Positions 8,842-17,727 of a DNA stretch of 23,836 nt are shown piece after piece (position 1 is the first letter of the stretch; every line of letters begins with the position of its first letter). The position numbers were made by a program, and so were the translations under genes. Where the stretch lies: assembly GCA_011051825.1 (NCBI GenBank), contig DRKH01000250.1, positions 1 to 23,836 on the forward strand, written 5' to 3'. This stretch comes from Desulfobulbus sp. (GTDB lineage Bacteria; Desulfobacterota; Desulfobulbia; Desulfobulbales; Desulfobulbaceae). A model generated the notes under the pieces. The model saw only the letters and a program-made list of their open reading frames with translations, was not told the origin of the DNA and made no database searches.

Positions 8842-9231
8842 ATGACACAACCGCATCGATTATCCAGGCTTGAAGAAATAATTCAACAGCTCCGAAGTGA
8901 AAACGGCTGTCCCTGGGATAAAAAACAAACACCGGCCAGTATAAAAAAATATCTTATTGAAGAAAGCCGTGAACTCGCAGAAGCCATTGATAATGGTGAA
9001 CCACAACACATCCGTGAGGAGATCGGTGATCTCTTTTTTATCCTGACCATTCTCTGCGAGATGTTCAGGGAAAAGGATATCTTTACCACCGAGGATGCCC
9101 TGCAGACAATCATTGATAAAATGATTCGTCGCCACCCTCACGTTTTCAACGGAGCGCCCACAGGTACAGATCAGGAACTGCGCCGTCAATGGCAGGCAAT
9201 CAAAGAGATGGAAAAGACAGAAAAAAAGTAA
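8842..9231 (+). CDS. mazG: Single-domain MazG-type nucleoside triphosphate pyrophosphohydrolase
   Basis: This 129-aa all-alpha NTP pyrophosphohydrolase hydrolyses NTPs to NMP and pyrophosphate and is thought to clear non-canonical nucleotides. The opening RLEEIIQQLRSENGCPWDKKQ is diagnostic of the MazG family. The magnesium-binding residues are present as E41xxE44 (EESRELAEAI) and E60xxD63 (EEIGDLFFIL). It is half the length of E. coli MazG, which has two such domains; one-domain forms are common. The end RRHPHVFNG also matches the family. No strong ribosome site precedes the ATG. Substrate preference cannot be told from the sequence. Confidence 0.92.
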   Translation: MTQPHRLSRLEEIIQQLRSENGCPWDKKQTPASIKKYLIEESRELAEAIDNGEPQHIREEIGDLFFILTILCEMFREKDIFTTEDALQTIIDKMIRRHPHVFNGAPTGTDQELRRQWQAIKEMEKTEKK

Positions 9232-9436
9232 TTCTTCAGATGGGTGCACGATTTATGCGTTCCTTTTCACCTCTTGAATCCGGAACACAATCCGGCGCAT
9301 TACGAGATACTTGTTTTTTCCCGCTGCCCTTACCTGTGATCAATTCGTTGTCACCGCCGACAAGAACTCTACCCTTTCCTGCCCCCTGACATCTGTCGTC
9401 CATGTCTGTAGGTGGACAAAAACGTTTTTTTAATTC

Positions 9437-9464
9437 TTGACAGTATCCCGCCTGATGGTATTAT
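9437..9464 (+). promoter_or_regulatory. Sigma-70-type promoter for the rpsF operon
   Basis: TTGACA at 9437-9442 and TATTAT at 9459-9464 are separated by 16 nt, close to the sigma-70 consensus. This leaves a leader of about 70 nt before rpsF. The leader contains a 6-bp stem, CTCGCT (9488-9493) with AGCGAG (9512-9517), which might take part in autoregulation by S6/S18 as known elsewhere (inference). The rest of the 312-bp gap after mazG shows no gene or repeat. Confidence 0.7.
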
Positions 9465-9543
9465 AAAAGGTTTCAACCTATAACCTTCTCGCTCTCATCT
9501 GAAAGGAAAGAAGCGAGGGCCAATTTGACCACGAGGAGGAATC

Positions 9544-9996
9544 ATGCGTCATTACGAAACCACGTTTATTCTCCGTCCAAATCTGGGCGAGGATCAATTC
9601 ACAGAAATCATAGAACGAACCTGCGCCATCATTACCGATGACGGGGGAACGGTTATCGATACCGACCGATGGGGTATTAAACGGTTGGCCTATGAAATCA
9701 AGAAAGAAGTTCAAGGATATTATGTTAACCTGAACTTTGCGGCTCCGGGTAAAACCATTAACGAAATCGAGCGTATTTTTCGAATTGATGATCGTCTTCT
9801 TCGCTACCTGACCATTAAACTTGCCGACAACATGGACCAGGATGCTATCACCAGGGAACAGAATGCCTTCGCCGCTCGCGCAGCTGCCGTGGAGACCGAC
9901 GAAGCAGAGACTGAAACGGAAGCCGCAACAACTGAAGAAACCGGCGAGCAGAAAGAACAGGCGAAAACAGCTGAAAAAACCACTGCCAACGAATAG
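9544..9996 (+). CDS. rpsF: 30S ribosomal protein S6
   Basis: This 150-aa S6 pairs with S18 on the platform of the small ribosomal subunit. The N-terminal domain (1-100) has the family pattern MRHYETTFILRPNL, the strand DRWGIKRLAYEIKKEVQGYY and DDRLLRYLTIKL. Residues from about 105 form an acidic Glu/Ala/Thr-rich tail of about 45 residues, longer than in E. coli before its processing. The ATG has an excellent ribosome site, gaggagga at 9533-9540. It is the first gene of an operon with rpsR 21 nt downstream. No ssb gene lies between rpsF and rpsR, unlike in Firmicutes. Confidence 0.97.
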   Translation: MRHYETTFILRPNLGEDQFTEIIERTCAIITDDGGTVIDTDRWGIKRLAYEIKKEVQGYYVNLNFAAPGKTINEIERIFRIDDRLLRYLTIKLADNMDQDAITREQNAFAARAAAVETDEAETETEAATTEETGEQKEQAKTAEKTTANE

Positions 9997-10017
9997 ACAG
10001 GATTAAGGAGAAATACA

Positions 10018-10257
10018 ATGCCCCCACAGAAAAGAATGTTCTACAGAAGGCGTGTATGCCGATTCTGCACCGACAAAGAACTGGTCCTCGACTACAAGGA
10101 TGCGAAAACATTACGCAATTTCGTCACAGAGCGGGGTAAAATTATCCCTAAACGCATCTGGGGCACATGCGCTACCCATCAGAGGCAGGTCACGGAAGCA
10201 ATTAAACGCGCCCGCCACCTTGCCCTGCTGCCCTACAGCGGACCAACTCAGTTTTAA
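10018..10257 (+). CDS. rpsR: 30S ribosomal protein S18, zinc-binding (C+) form
   Basis: This 79-aa S18 binds S6 and 16S rRNA. The core [20 protein letters not shown] and [20 protein letters not shown] are diagnostic. C14 and C17 (CRFC) plus C51 and H54 (CATH) give a plausible zinc site, so this is the metal-binding version rather than the cysteine-free paralogue induced under zinc limitation. The ATG has aaggag about 8 nt upstream. It lies between rpsF and the DUF2232 gene in one transcription unit. Confidence 0.97.
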   Translation: MPPQKRMFYRRRVCRFCTDKELVLDYKDAKTLRNFVTERGKIIPKRIWGTCATHQRQVTEAIKRARHLALLPYSGPTQF

Positions 10258-10287
10258 CGACGTACAAACAAGCACGTTGAGCAAAAG

Positions 10288-11286
10288 ATGACGGCGTCCA
10301 ACAGCGCAGGCTGGAAACGCTCACCATATATATCCCGGTCGGTTCTGTTTATCGCCGCCATCTACTTTATCCCGACCCTGTTGCCTTCCCTTTTCGGGTG
10401 GCTTCTCGGGGTCCTTGCAGTGCCGATTGCATATGTGCTGACGGTTGAAGGTTATGAACAGGGTATTATTACCCTGCGCAACAGCCTGCTGATAGCCGGT
10501 GCCGGTGCACTTTTGACAGGCCGGCTGGACCTTTTTCTGTTTACCCTGACGCTTGTTCCACTGGGCTACAGCCTGTACAGCTGTGGACGTGCAAACAGGA
10601 ATGAGGCCGTGACCGGCGGCTACGGTGTCTTGATCCTGGGCATCAGCTGGTTCATCTTCTGGACAATATACGGCATGTTTACAGGGATACAACCGTATCA
10701 GCACCTTGTCAACCTGCTTGATGCCGGTTTTGTTCAGACCTACGAGCTGTACAGGACAAACGCCGATCTGCCTGCCGAAATGCAGGCAAAACTGGCCTCT
10801 GTCATTGCCGAACTGCGGGAGTTGATACCAAGAATTCTGCCGGGTATCCTCTGCTGCAGTGTGCTTGTGACCGTATGGATGAATCAGGTCGTCTTGAACA
10901 GTCTGCTGCGGCGGCGACATCCTGAGACTACAACTCGACCACCATACAGTTACTGGAAGCTGCCTGAACAACTGGTCTGGATACCCATTGCAGCAACGGT
11001 TCTCTTTCTGCTCAGTGATAACCGACTGAAAGATCTGGGCCTGAATGTGCTGCTGATTTCAGGTGTGGTCTACTTCTTCCAGGGACTGGCGGTTTTCATC
11101 CACCTGCTCGGCAGATGGAAGGTGCCCCCGTACCTGAGGATACTGCTGTACGTAATGCTGGTCATCCAGAGTTATGGCCTGGTGCTTATTACCCTGCTGG
11201 GAATCGGTGAGACCTGGATGAACATCAGACCTGAAAAAGAAAATGAACCGCCTGAGCAGGGACCGCAGTCAGAGCGGGACATGTAG
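10288..11286 (+). CDS. DUF2232-type polytopic membrane protein
   Basis: This 332-aa inner-membrane protein has about eight hydrophobic segments, such as SVLFIAAIYFIPTLLPSLFG and LLGVLAVPIAYVLTVEG at the start and YLRILLYVMLVIQSYGLVLI near the end. A short charged, Pro/Glu-rich tail closes it. Position between rpsR and rplI together with this topology matches the DUF2232 (YybS-like) family commonly found there in delta-proteobacteria. Its biochemical function is unknown. It starts 30 nt after the rpsR stop and appears to be part of the ribosomal operon. I identified it by topology and context rather than by catalytic motifs. Confidence 0.75.
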   Translation: MTASNSAGWKRSPYISRSVLFIAAIYFIPTLLPSLFGWLLGVLAVPIAYVLTVEGYEQGIITLRNSLLIAGAGALLTGRLDLFLFTLTLVPLGYSLYSCGRANRNEAVTGGYGVLILGISWFIFWTIYGMFTGIQPYQHLVNLLDAGFVQTYELYRTNADLPAEMQAKLASVIAELRELIPRILPGILCCSVLVTVWMNQVVLNSLLRRRHPETTTRPPYSYWKLPEQLVWIPIAATVLFLLSDNRLKDLGLNVLLISGVVYFFQGLAVFIHLLGRWKVPPYLRILLYVMLVIQSYGLVLITLLGIGETWMNIRPEKENEPPEQGPQSERDM

Positions 11287-11441
11287 AGCGGTCAAGAAAA
11301 CGTTGCCGGTGACTTGTATGCCGGAATCTACATAACGACAATTATCTCTATAACGAAAACTATTCGTTGGAACAGCACTTGTACTTGAATGCAATCGACG
11401 CACCCAGGTGCCGTTGATGAATACAACAAGAGGGAATATCC

Positions 11442-11960
11442 ATGGAAATCATACTCAAAGAAACTATTGACACCTTGGGGCTCGAGGGTGACATTGTAAA
11501 CGTGAAACCCGGCTATGCCAGGAACTTTCTCATTCCTCAGAAGAAGGCTGTGGCTGTCAATAAAGCCGCCCTGGCCCGACTGAAACACGAACAGCAGGCC
11601 ATCACCAAACGGCGGGAAGCTGAACAGAAGAAAGCAGAAGCTCTGGCTGCCAAACTTGAGACGAAAACTGTTATTATTTCCCGACGGGTCGGAAGTGAAA
11701 ACCGTCTGTTCGGCTCGGTCGGCACCAAGGATATCGCCGATCAGCTCGCAGAAAACGGCGTTACCCTTGACCGTCGCTCCATTCTTTTGGCCGAGCCCAT
11801 TAAAAATATTGGGGAGACAACCGTTACGGTTAAAGTCGGCTACCAGATGACCTCGTTGCTTACCGTCCAGATCGTCGCGGAAGGTGCAGACTCAGAAGCA
11901 GCAGAGATACCGGAGAAGACGGAAACACCCGAGACGGAAGAGACAGCGGAAATGGAATAA
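11442..11960 (+). CDS. rplI: 50S ribosomal protein L9
   Basis: This 172-aa L9 of the large subunit bridges to a neighbouring ribosome and supports frame maintenance. The N-terminal RNA-binding domain carries the signature GDIVNVKPGYARNFLIPQKK. A long connecting helix (about 45-75, KHEQQAITKRREAEQKKAEA) leads to the C-terminal domain (FGSVGTKDIADQL, LDRRSILL). The last 25 residues form an acidic extension (EKTETPETEETAEME) that mirrors the acidic tail of S6 in the same operon. The ATG at 11442 has aaggg-like agggaa 7 nt before it. Mobile element A2 begins 17 bp after the stop and separates it from dnaB. Confidence 0.97.
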   Translation: MEIILKETIDTLGLEGDIVNVKPGYARNFLIPQKKAVAVNKAALARLKHEQQAITKRREAEQKKAEALAAKLETKTVIISRRVGSENRLFGSVGTKDIADQLAENGVTLDRRSILLAEPIKNIGETTVTVKVGYQMTSLLTVQIVAEGADSEAAEIPEKTETPETEETAEME

Positions 11961-11977
11961 TCGTTACCGGTCAGGTC

Positions 11978-12182
11978 GTAAGTGATCAGGGGCACCGCAC
12001 GGAGTCTCGCAGGCTCGCTTACCTCTTCGCACGGTCGCGCCTGCACGCATAGAGGGGCTATCGGAGTCTCGCAGGCTCGCTTACCTGCTGCCTTCGCGCC
12101 TGCACGAATCTACGGCACCCCTGATCACTTACAGGTTTAAGGTAGATGAAAACACATAGTTACTAATTCTGTGATCAGTTAC
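11978..12182 (+). mobile_element. Family A non-autonomous element, copy A2 (205 bp)
   Basis: It has the same ends as A1 (GTAAGTGATCAGGGG and TGATCAGTTAC) with a perfect 8-bp flanking direct repeat GTCAGGTC (11970-11977 and 12183-12190). It is 23 bp longer than A1 because a 25-bp internal block (12000-12024) is repeated at 12062-12086. The inner palindrome arms and the 50-bp tail are conserved. Together with B2 it fills the 608-bp rplI-dnaB gap, where no gene is seen. The 130 bp between the two elements contain only a GGCGGC/GCCGCC hairpin. Confidence 0.93.
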
Positions 12183-12322
12183 GTCAGGTCTGGTTAACAG
12201 GCTCCCGGGCCGAAAAACAAGCTCAGGAATAGCCGCCCCTGCCATACAGGAGGCGGCCGTTCCAAGCCGCCGGTCCCCCTTCCCTCACGCCAATGACCGG
12301 CATCACTTTTTTAGACTATTTG

Positions 12323-12519
12323 GTAACTATTCAGGTAGGGGCAGAGAACTAGCCCAACCACCACCTGTAACTATTCAGGTGCATGCAGGAAACTTGCAGT
12401 CACCCGGGATGTAACTGTTGTGCAGTGCTCCAGATGTGCGCAAGCATGCTGGAGAGCTATAGTGAGTTCTATGTGAGCCGGCATGATCGCGTGCAGATGG
12501 GGTGCTCCTGAACAGTTAC
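12323..12519 (+). mobile_element. Family B non-autonomous element, copy B2 (197 bp) with two 44-bp modules
   Basis: Two modules of exactly 44 bp, each starting GTAACTATTCAGGT (12323 and 12367), precede a 109-bp body starting at 12411 and ending GTGCTCCTGAACAGTTAC. The flanking repeat GACTATTT (12314-12321 and 12520-12527) is perfect, with one extra G at the left junction. The body keeps the paired-arm design of B1 but with different arm sequence (CATGC with GGCATG). It ends 49 bp before dnaB. Confidence 0.88.
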
Positions 12520-12568
12520 GACTATTTTTCTTTTCATTGCACTGCAATCGCAGTACGATTGAGGAATC

Positions 12569-13948
12569 ATGCAATACCAAACAGTTCCCACAATGCAGGA
12601 TTCTCCCGGCAATATACCACCGCAAAATCTCGACGCCGAACAGGCGGTTCTCGGCACGGTTCTGCTGCAGGACAAGTCCATACTCAAAATTGCAGAAATC
12701 CTCACCCCGGAAGACTTTTACCGCGATGCCCATAAAACGATCTACCGGGCCATGCTTGATCTCTTTGAAAAGCGTGAACCCCATGACCTGATCACTGTCG
12801 CCAATCTCCTGAGCGACAGGAATAAACTTGAAGAAATAGGCGGCCCTGCCTATCTCGCCCTGTTGACGGATATCATACCTTTTTCCGGAACTCTGGTGCA
12901 TCATGCAGAGATCATACGAAAAAAATCAGTTCTACGTCAGCTGATCCGGACCACTTCAGAGGTCGCCGCCCGCTGTTACGATGCCCAGGATGACATCGAC
13001 GCTCTGGTTGATGAAGCGGAAAAGACCATATTTGAAATAGCTCAGTCCAAGAAGAAGCAGGGCTTCCAGCCCATGTCCGACATTGTGCCCAAGGCCTTTG
13101 ACCGAATTACTAAACTCTTTGACCGACAGGAGCACATCACAGGCGTTGCCACCGGCTATGAGCAACTTGACAAAATGACCGCCGGTCTGCAGCCTTCCGA
13201 CCTGATCATACTTGCCGGTCGGCCCTCAATGGGCAAGACCGCCCTGGCCATGAACATGGTTCAGCATGCCGCCATTATCGAAAAAATTCCCGTTGCCGTC
13301 TTCAGTCTGGAAATGTCCATGGAACAGCTTGCGCTCCGTATGCTCTGTTCCATAGGCCGTATAGATTCCCAGCGTATCCGTACCGGCAGACTGCTTGAAA
13401 AAGACTGGCCTGATTTAACCAGGGCAACCGGCATCCTGGCCGAAGCCCCCATCTACATTGACGATACCGCCGGCATGACGGTTCTTGAAATGCGCGCCAA
13501 GGCGCGACGACTCAAGTCCGAACAGGACCTGGGCATGGTCGTTGTCGATTACCTGCAGCTTATGCAGGGACGATCCAAAAATGAAAACCGAACCCAGGAG
13601 ATTTCCGACATTTCCCGCTCTCTCAAGGCCATGGCCAAAGAGCTGGATGTACCGGTAATCGCCTTGTCGCAGCTCAACCGCGGACTGGAAAGTCGTACCG
13701 ACAAGCGACCCCAGCTCTCGGACCTTCGTGAATCCGGTGCCATTGAACAGGATGCGGACGTGATCGGATTTATCTACCGGGATGAAGTATACAATAAGGC
13801 AGAGGACAATCCAAACCGGGGTCTTGCTGAAATTATTATCGGCAAACAGAGAAATGGTCCGACCGGTACGGTTAAGTTAACCTTCCTGGCCCACTACACG
13901 ACCTTTGAAAACTACACGTCCATGCAGCCACCCGACGATCTGGGTTGA
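12569..13948 (+). CDS. dnaB: Replicative DNA helicase DnaB
   Basis: This 459-aa hexameric 5'-3' helicase acts at the replication fork and is loaded with primase. The N-terminal domain (about 18-120) starts PPQNLDAEQAVLGTVLLQ. The RecA-like motor domain carries Walker A GRPSMGKTAL at about 217-226, the Walker B region GMVVVDYLQLMQG, the signature ALSQLNRGLESR and SDLRESGAIEQDAD. There is no intein or other insertion at the usual Walker A site. The ATG at 12569 has gagga close upstream. In relatives it follows rplI directly in an operon; here 608 bp with elements A2 and B2 intervene. Confidence 0.97.
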   Translation: MQYQTVPTMQDSPGNIPPQNLDAEQAVLGTVLLQDKSILKIAEILTPEDFYRDAHKTIYRAMLDLFEKREPHDLITVANLLSDRNKLEEIGGPAYLALLTDIIPFSGTLVHHAEIIRKKSVLRQLIRTTSEVAARCYDAQDDIDALVDEAEKTIFEIAQSKKKQGFQPMSDIVPKAFDRITKLFDRQEHITGVATGYEQLDKMTAGLQPSDLIILAGRPSMGKTALAMNMVQHAAIIEKIPVAVFSLEMSMEQLALRMLCSIGRIDSQRIRTGRLLEKDWPDLTRATGILAEAPIYIDDTAGMTVLEMRAKARRLKSEQDLGMVVVDYLQLMQGRSKNENRTQEISDISRSLKAMAKELDVPVIALSQLNRGLESRTDKRPQLSDLRESGAIEQDADVIGFIYRDEVYNKAEDNPNRGLAEIIIGKQRNGPTGTVKLTFLAHYTTFENYTSMQPPDDLG

Positions 13949-14014
13949 GTTCCGCCCAGAGCGCAACAGGACACTTAAAACCCGGCACCCGGAACTCGAA
14001 ACGCGCTATTTAGA

Positions 14015-14056
14015 GATAAACCTCCATGCCCGGTGGACACAACGAACGATGAAAAT
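14015..14056 (+). repeat. Family E repeat, shortened copy E3
   Basis: gataaacctccatgcccgg followed by cacaacgaacgatgaaaat matches the first half of E1 with an internal deletion. It starts the repeat-filled part of the 425-bp dnaB-leuS gap. Between it and E2 lies a strong hairpin, GCAGCACCGC/GCGGTGCTGC (about 14164-14186), without a T-run. No gene is seen in this gap. Confidence 0.5.
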
Positions 14057-14217
14057 GTTTTCATTATGGAGCACTCATTTACCCGCAGAGCGGGCGGGCA
14101 ACCTTGTTTTGAAACCAAAGGTTAATATGTTACACCGCAGAGCAGTATAACAAGAATACTCTTGCAGCACCGCTCTGCGGTGCTGCGTTGCATCCAGGCG
14201 CTCCGCGCCGATTTACA

Positions 14218-14309
14218 GATAAACCAGCAGGCTGGACCATATTTTACCGTCCCAGCCACAACAAACCATGAAAATAGCCTAACCAACACTACTACGTGGG
14301 CTATTTACA
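14218..14309 (+). repeat. Family E repeat, copy E2
   Basis: It matches E1 (2361-2455) block by block: gataaaccagca, tggacca, ttttac, agccacaaca, atgaaaat, then a gcc...gggc stem. A degenerate next unit, gaaaaac, begins at 14310. The spacing suggests an old tandem array of units of about 92-95 bp. Confidence 0.55.
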
Positions 14310-14373
14310 GAAAAACACGTTACCGACAACGCTTTGGCACCTTATTCTTCTTTTCACTTTTCCATAAACGGTT

Positions 14374-16851
14374 ATGACAGACAGATACGACTTCAAATCC
14401 ATTGAAAGTAAATGGCAACAACGCTGGGAACAGGAAAAATCCTACAAAGTCAGCGAAGATCCGGACCGGGAAAAATACTATGTCCTTGAAATGTTTCCCT
14501 ATCCATCCGGACGCATTCACATGGGACATGTGCGCAACTACAGTATCGGTGATGTTATTGCGCGCTATAAACGGATGCGCGGTTACAACGTAATTCACCC
14601 CATGGGCTGGGATGCCTTCGGCCTGCCGGCTGAGAACGCCGCCATGAAGAGAGGTATTCATCCTGCGGCCTGGACCTATGACAACATTGACTATATGCGT
14701 AGCCAGCTCAAGGCCATGGGGCTGAGCTATGACTGGGACCGGGAGATTGCCACCTGTAACCCGAAGTATTACCGCTGGGAACAGTTCATCTTTCTGCAGA
14801 TGCTTGAAAAAGGTCTGGTCTACCGCAAGGAAACCACTGTGAACTGGTGCAGTGACTGCAAAACGGTTTTGGCCCGAGAACAGGTCATAGATGGTGCCTG
14901 CTGGCGCTGCGACCAACAGGTGGTCCCGAAAACCATGCACGGCTGGTTTTTCAAAATTACCGATTATGCCGAAGAGCTGCTGCAGGATCTCGACAAACTC
15001 ACCGGCTGGCCTGAAAAAGTAGTCACCATGCAACGGAACTGGATTGGCAAGAGCCAGGGCCTGGCCTGTGATTTTCAGGTAGAGGACAGTAAAGAAAAAG
15101 TCACCATCTTCACCACCAGGCCGGATACGATTTACGGGGTCACCTTTATGTCGCTGGCCGTCGAACATCCGCTCATTGAGCAACTCATAAAGGGAAGAAA
15201 ACAGGAAAAGGAAGTCCGGGCCTTTATTGAAAAAACGCTGCTTGAAAAACAAAGGGCCGCTGCAGACCATGAACCGGATAAGCATGGTATTTTTACCGGC
15301 TCATATTGCATCAATCCCTATAATGGCGAACGGGTTCCGATCTATGTTGCCAACTTTGTCCTGATGGAATACGGAACCGGAGCAGTCATGGCTGTTCCGG
15401 CCCATGATCAACGTGACTTTGAATTTGCCGTCAAATATAATCTTCCAATCAGACCTGTTGTCCAGCCGCAGGAAACGGAACTGGTTGCCGAAACCATGGA
15501 GGCGGCCTTCGAACAACCCGGGGTTCTGATCGATTCGGGCCGGTTTACCGGCATGGAATCGGCAGAGGCAAAACAACGCATAATAGACCATGCAACCGCC
15601 AAGGGCTTCGGTAAGGCGCTTATCACCTACCGCCTCAGGGACTGGGGAATTTCAAGACAGCGCTACTGGGGAGCGCCGATACCTGTCATCTACTGTGAAA
15701 AATGCGGAATCCAGCCGGTTCCGGAAGAGCAGCTGCCGGTTGTTCTTCCCGGTGCCGATTCTCCCGACGGAGCCCACGCGCCCCTGCACCAGCAGGTCGA
15801 TTTTTACACGACCACATGTCCAAAATGTGGGGGAGCTGCCCGGCGGGAAACCGACACTATGGATACTTTTGTGGAGTCCTCCTGGTACTTTGCCCGCTAC
15901 ACCAGCCCGCGTAACGATCAGGCACCGCTGGATCCCAGGGCCGCTGCCTACTGGCTGCCTGTGGATCAATATATCGGCGGGGTGGAACATGCCATCCTCC
16001 ACCTGCTGTATTCCAGATTTTTTACCCGCGTCCTTCGAGATCTCGGCTACCTTGAGATTGATGAGCCCTTTACCAATCTTCTCACCCAGGGCATGGTGAT
16101 TAAAGATGGGGCCAAAATGTCAAAATCTAAAGGAAATGTTGTAGACCCCAGTGATCTTATAGAAAGATACGGGGCCGATACCACACGCCTGTTTTCCCTG
16201 TTTGCCGCGCCTCCGGAACGGGATCTGGAATGGAACGCCCAGGGCGTTGATGGGTCATCGCGATTTCTGAACCGGGTTTATCGTCTTATCCATCAGCACC
16301 TTGACTGTTTTAATGACAGCACAAACTGTGACTTTACCGCACTGGATACAGTCAACAGTCAACTCTATCGAAAAACACATCAGACCATTGCCCGGGTCAC
16401 GGATTCCATTGAAAGCAACTTTCATTTCAACACCGCGATCTCCGCAGTTATGGAGTTGATCAATCTGATCAGTACCCTGTCGGCGGACGATACAAAAAGC
16501 AATCTTGAACCTGCGGTCGTTAAAGAGGCTCTGGAGATAACCATACAGCTCCTCTATCCCATGGTGCCTCATTTTTGCGGAGAAATGTGGGAGATCACCG
16601 GACACGATACGGCTCTTGATCACAGGCCATGGCCCGAAGTCAACACCGAGGCCGCCAGAGAAGAAGAGATAACCATCGTTATTCAGGTCAATGGTAAAGT
16701 CCGATCCCGCCTCCAGGCCCCGGCAGATATCGACAGTCGGCAGATAGAGGAAATGGCACTTTCCGACGAACGGACGACCCAGTTTCTTCAGGGGAAAAAG
16801 CCCAAAAAAGTCATTGTGGTAAAGGGCAAACTTGTTAATATTGTTGTATGA
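14374..16851 (+). CDS. leuS: Leucyl-tRNA synthetase
   Basis: This 825-aa class I aminoacyl-tRNA synthetase charges tRNA-Leu. The HIGH motif appears as HMGH (49-52) in [19 protein letters not shown], and the KMSKS loop is at 581-585 in [16 protein letters not shown]. The CP1 editing domain contains TTRPDTIYG (about 247) and [19 protein letters not shown], so hydrolytic editing should be intact. Two cysteine-pair modules may bind zinc: C159/C162/C176/C179 and C441/C444/C482/C485. The C-terminal domain ends [13 protein letters not shown], typical of the bacterial enzyme. The ATG has no clear ribosome site. lptE follows as in many proteobacteria, though 876 bp away here. Confidence 0.97.
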   Translation: MTDRYDFKSIESKWQQRWEQEKSYKVSEDPDREKYYVLEMFPYPSGRIHMGHVRNYSIGDVIARYKRMRGYNVIHPMGWDAFGLPAENAAMKRGIHPAAWTYDNIDYMRSQLKAMGLSYDWDREIATCNPKYYRWEQFIFLQMLEKGLVYRKETTVNWCSDCKTVLAREQVIDGACWRCDQQVVPKTMHGWFFKITDYAEELLQDLDKLTGWPEKVVTMQRNWIGKSQGLACDFQVEDSKEKVTIFTTRPDTIYGVTFMSLAVEHPLIEQLIKGRKQEKEVRAFIEKTLLEKQRAAADHEPDKHGIFTGSYCINPYNGERVPIYVANFVLMEYGTGAVMAVPAHDQRDFEFAVKYNLPIRPVVQPQETELVAETMEAAFEQPGVLIDSGRFTGMESAEAKQRIIDHATAKGFGKALITYRLRDWGISRQRYWGAPIPVIYCEKCGIQPVPEEQLPVVLPGADSPDGAHAPLHQQVDFYTTTCPKCGGAARRETDTMDTFVESSWYFARYTSPRNDQAPLDPRAAAYWLPVDQYIGGVEHAILHLLYSRFFTRVLRDLGYLEIDEPFTNLLTQGMVIKDGAKMSKSKGNVVDPSDLIERYGADTTRLFSLFAAPPERDLEWNAQGVDGSSRFLNRVYRLIHQHLDCFNDSTNCDFTALDTVNSQLYRKTHQTIARVTDSIESNFHFNTAISAVMELINLISTLSADDTKSNLEPAVVKEALEITIQLLYPMVPHFCGEMWEITGHDTALDHRPWPEVNTEAAREEEITIVIQVNGKVRSRLQAPADIDSRQIEEMALSDERTTQFLQGKKPKKVIVVKGKLVNIVV

Positions 16852-16910
16852 AGTTGAGATATAAAAAATGAGGTACCCACTTGGAGCCAGTCGGATTCAA
16901 TGGCCTCAAT

Positions 16911-17052
16911 GCGGGTTGGGTTAGCGGGCACAGTATCAGCATTTGCTGGTTATGCTTGTTTTCATGCCGTTTCAACCTTTACACGCAGGAAGCAACCGCA
17001 GCGTAACGTAACCCGGCAATAACCGAGAATTAATCCGCTAACCCAACCTACG
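16911..17052 (+). repeat. Family G inverted-repeat element, copy G1
   Basis: A perfect 14-bp inverted repeat, GGTTGGGTTAGCGG at 16914-16927 and its complement at 17035-17048, bounds about 140 bp after leuS. No direct flanking duplication was found. GGTTGGGTTAGCG-type termini occur in dispersed repeats of many bacteria. It opens the 876-bp leuS-lptE gap, which otherwise consists of element A4 and a leader of about 150 bp, with no gene. Confidence 0.6.
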
Positions 17053-17172
17053 ATTAAATAACTTGCGTTAAGTGGATAGCCCCTATATAAAAAAAAGGGT
17101 AAGTGATCAGGGGCACCACACGGAGTCTACGCTTACCTGCTGGCGATTGATGACAAAAAGATCAATCAGTTT

Positions 17173-17339
17173 TCTGATCCCCCACAATCCTCAGCCGAAT
17201 GCAAGGGATACCATCGCTGAATACCGGAGGACATTACGAACCCCGTGAATTAATGATGAATTTACAGGGCTCTGCAATCCGGAAGAACAAGCGATGTTAT
17301 CCCTGAGTTGTGAAAAGCTGAGTTTTGTAGGTAATCAGG
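17173..17339 (+). mobile_element. Family C non-autonomous element, copy C1 (167 bp), nested in A4
   Basis: The ends TCTGATC and GTAATCAGG form short terminal inverted repeats. The direct repeat ATCAGTTT flanks it (17165-17172 and 17340-17347); a ninth base, T, also matches. It is about 85-90% identical to C2 and of the same length. Its interior is a long imperfect palindrome (GGGATACCATCGCT with AGCGATGTTATCCC). Confidence 0.88.
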
Positions 17340-17350
17340 ATCAGTTTTGT

Positions 17351-17476
17351 GTAGGGTGGGCACCGCCCACCAACAGAAAGTGGGTTATAATAATAGCTGC
17401 TTCGCCGGAAGGACGTTGCTCCATATAAAGAGTATGGGGTTTGGCAGCTTTTTTTTGTGGGCAATGCCCGCCCTAC
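17351..17476 (+). repeat. Family G-like inverted-repeat element G2, nested in A4
   Basis: GTAGGGTGGGCACCGCCC at 17351-17368 pairs with the complement of GGGCAATGCCCGCCCTAC at 17459-17476 (15 of 18 positions), bounding 126 bp. Flanking duplication is not evident. Its arms resemble common bacterial dispersed repeats with GTRGGTGGGC ends. Confidence 0.55.
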
Positions 17477-17633
17477 TTTTTTCTTCTGCCAATGACATTT
17501 ATTCTTAGCTTGACGGCTATGAGGTTTAAGGTAGATGAAAACACATAGTTACTAATCCTGTGACCAGTTACAAAAAAGGTTACGATCCAGGCGCAGTTCT
17601 GGTAGGGGTAATGAGCAGCCCTGCCCCGAGAGA

Positions 17634-17656
17634 GTTACAACCGAGAGAGTTGTAAC
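17634..17656 (+). repeat. GTTACAAC/GTTGTAAC hairpin with overlapping direct repeat
   Basis: GTTACAAC (17634-17641) and GTTGTAAC (17649-17656) form a perfect 8-bp stem with a 7-nt loop. ccgagagagtt also occurs twice in tandem here (from 17626 and 17641). It lies 72 bp upstream of lptE in the likely leader or promoter region. It may be a remnant of a GTAAC-ended element or an operator; the sequence does not decide. Confidence 0.4.
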
Positions 17657-17727
17657 CGGAACATTGCTTTGTAATTCAAAATGTTGGCACCATAGCCCAG
17701 TGAACTTTCATCTTACGGAGTCCGTCT

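Larger units (their letters stand above)
17099..17571 (+). mobile_element. Family A element, copy A4 (473 bp), carrying nested elements
   Basis: The left end GTAAGTGATCAGGGGCACC and the right tail ending TGACCAGTTAC match A1-A3. A perfect 8-bp direct repeat AAAAAAGG flanks it (17091-17098 and 17572-17579). Unlike the others it lacks the inner arm CACCCCTGATCACTTAC. Its interior instead contains family C copy C1 and inverted-repeat element G2. This shows that only the outermost ends are needed to define a mobile unit, or that the interior was replaced after insertion. Confidence 0.88.

Noticed and set aside
9228..9280. gtaattcttcag after mazG as another GTAAC-type element
   Set aside because: The start coincides with the mazG stop codon, there is no second GTAA at 44 bp, no matching right end and no flanking duplication.
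12371..12904. Open frame on the - strand overlapping the dnaB start
   Set aside because: It covers element B2 and the dnaB N-terminus in antisense; the dnaB frame is clearly the real one.
13198..13270. Possible intein at the DnaB Walker A site
   Set aside because: The motif GRPSMGKTAL is uninterrupted and the protein has normal length.
14164..14186. Strong GCAGCACCGC hairpin after dnaB as a terminator
   Set aside because: No T-run follows the stem, so intrinsic termination is not supported; it may belong to the family E region.
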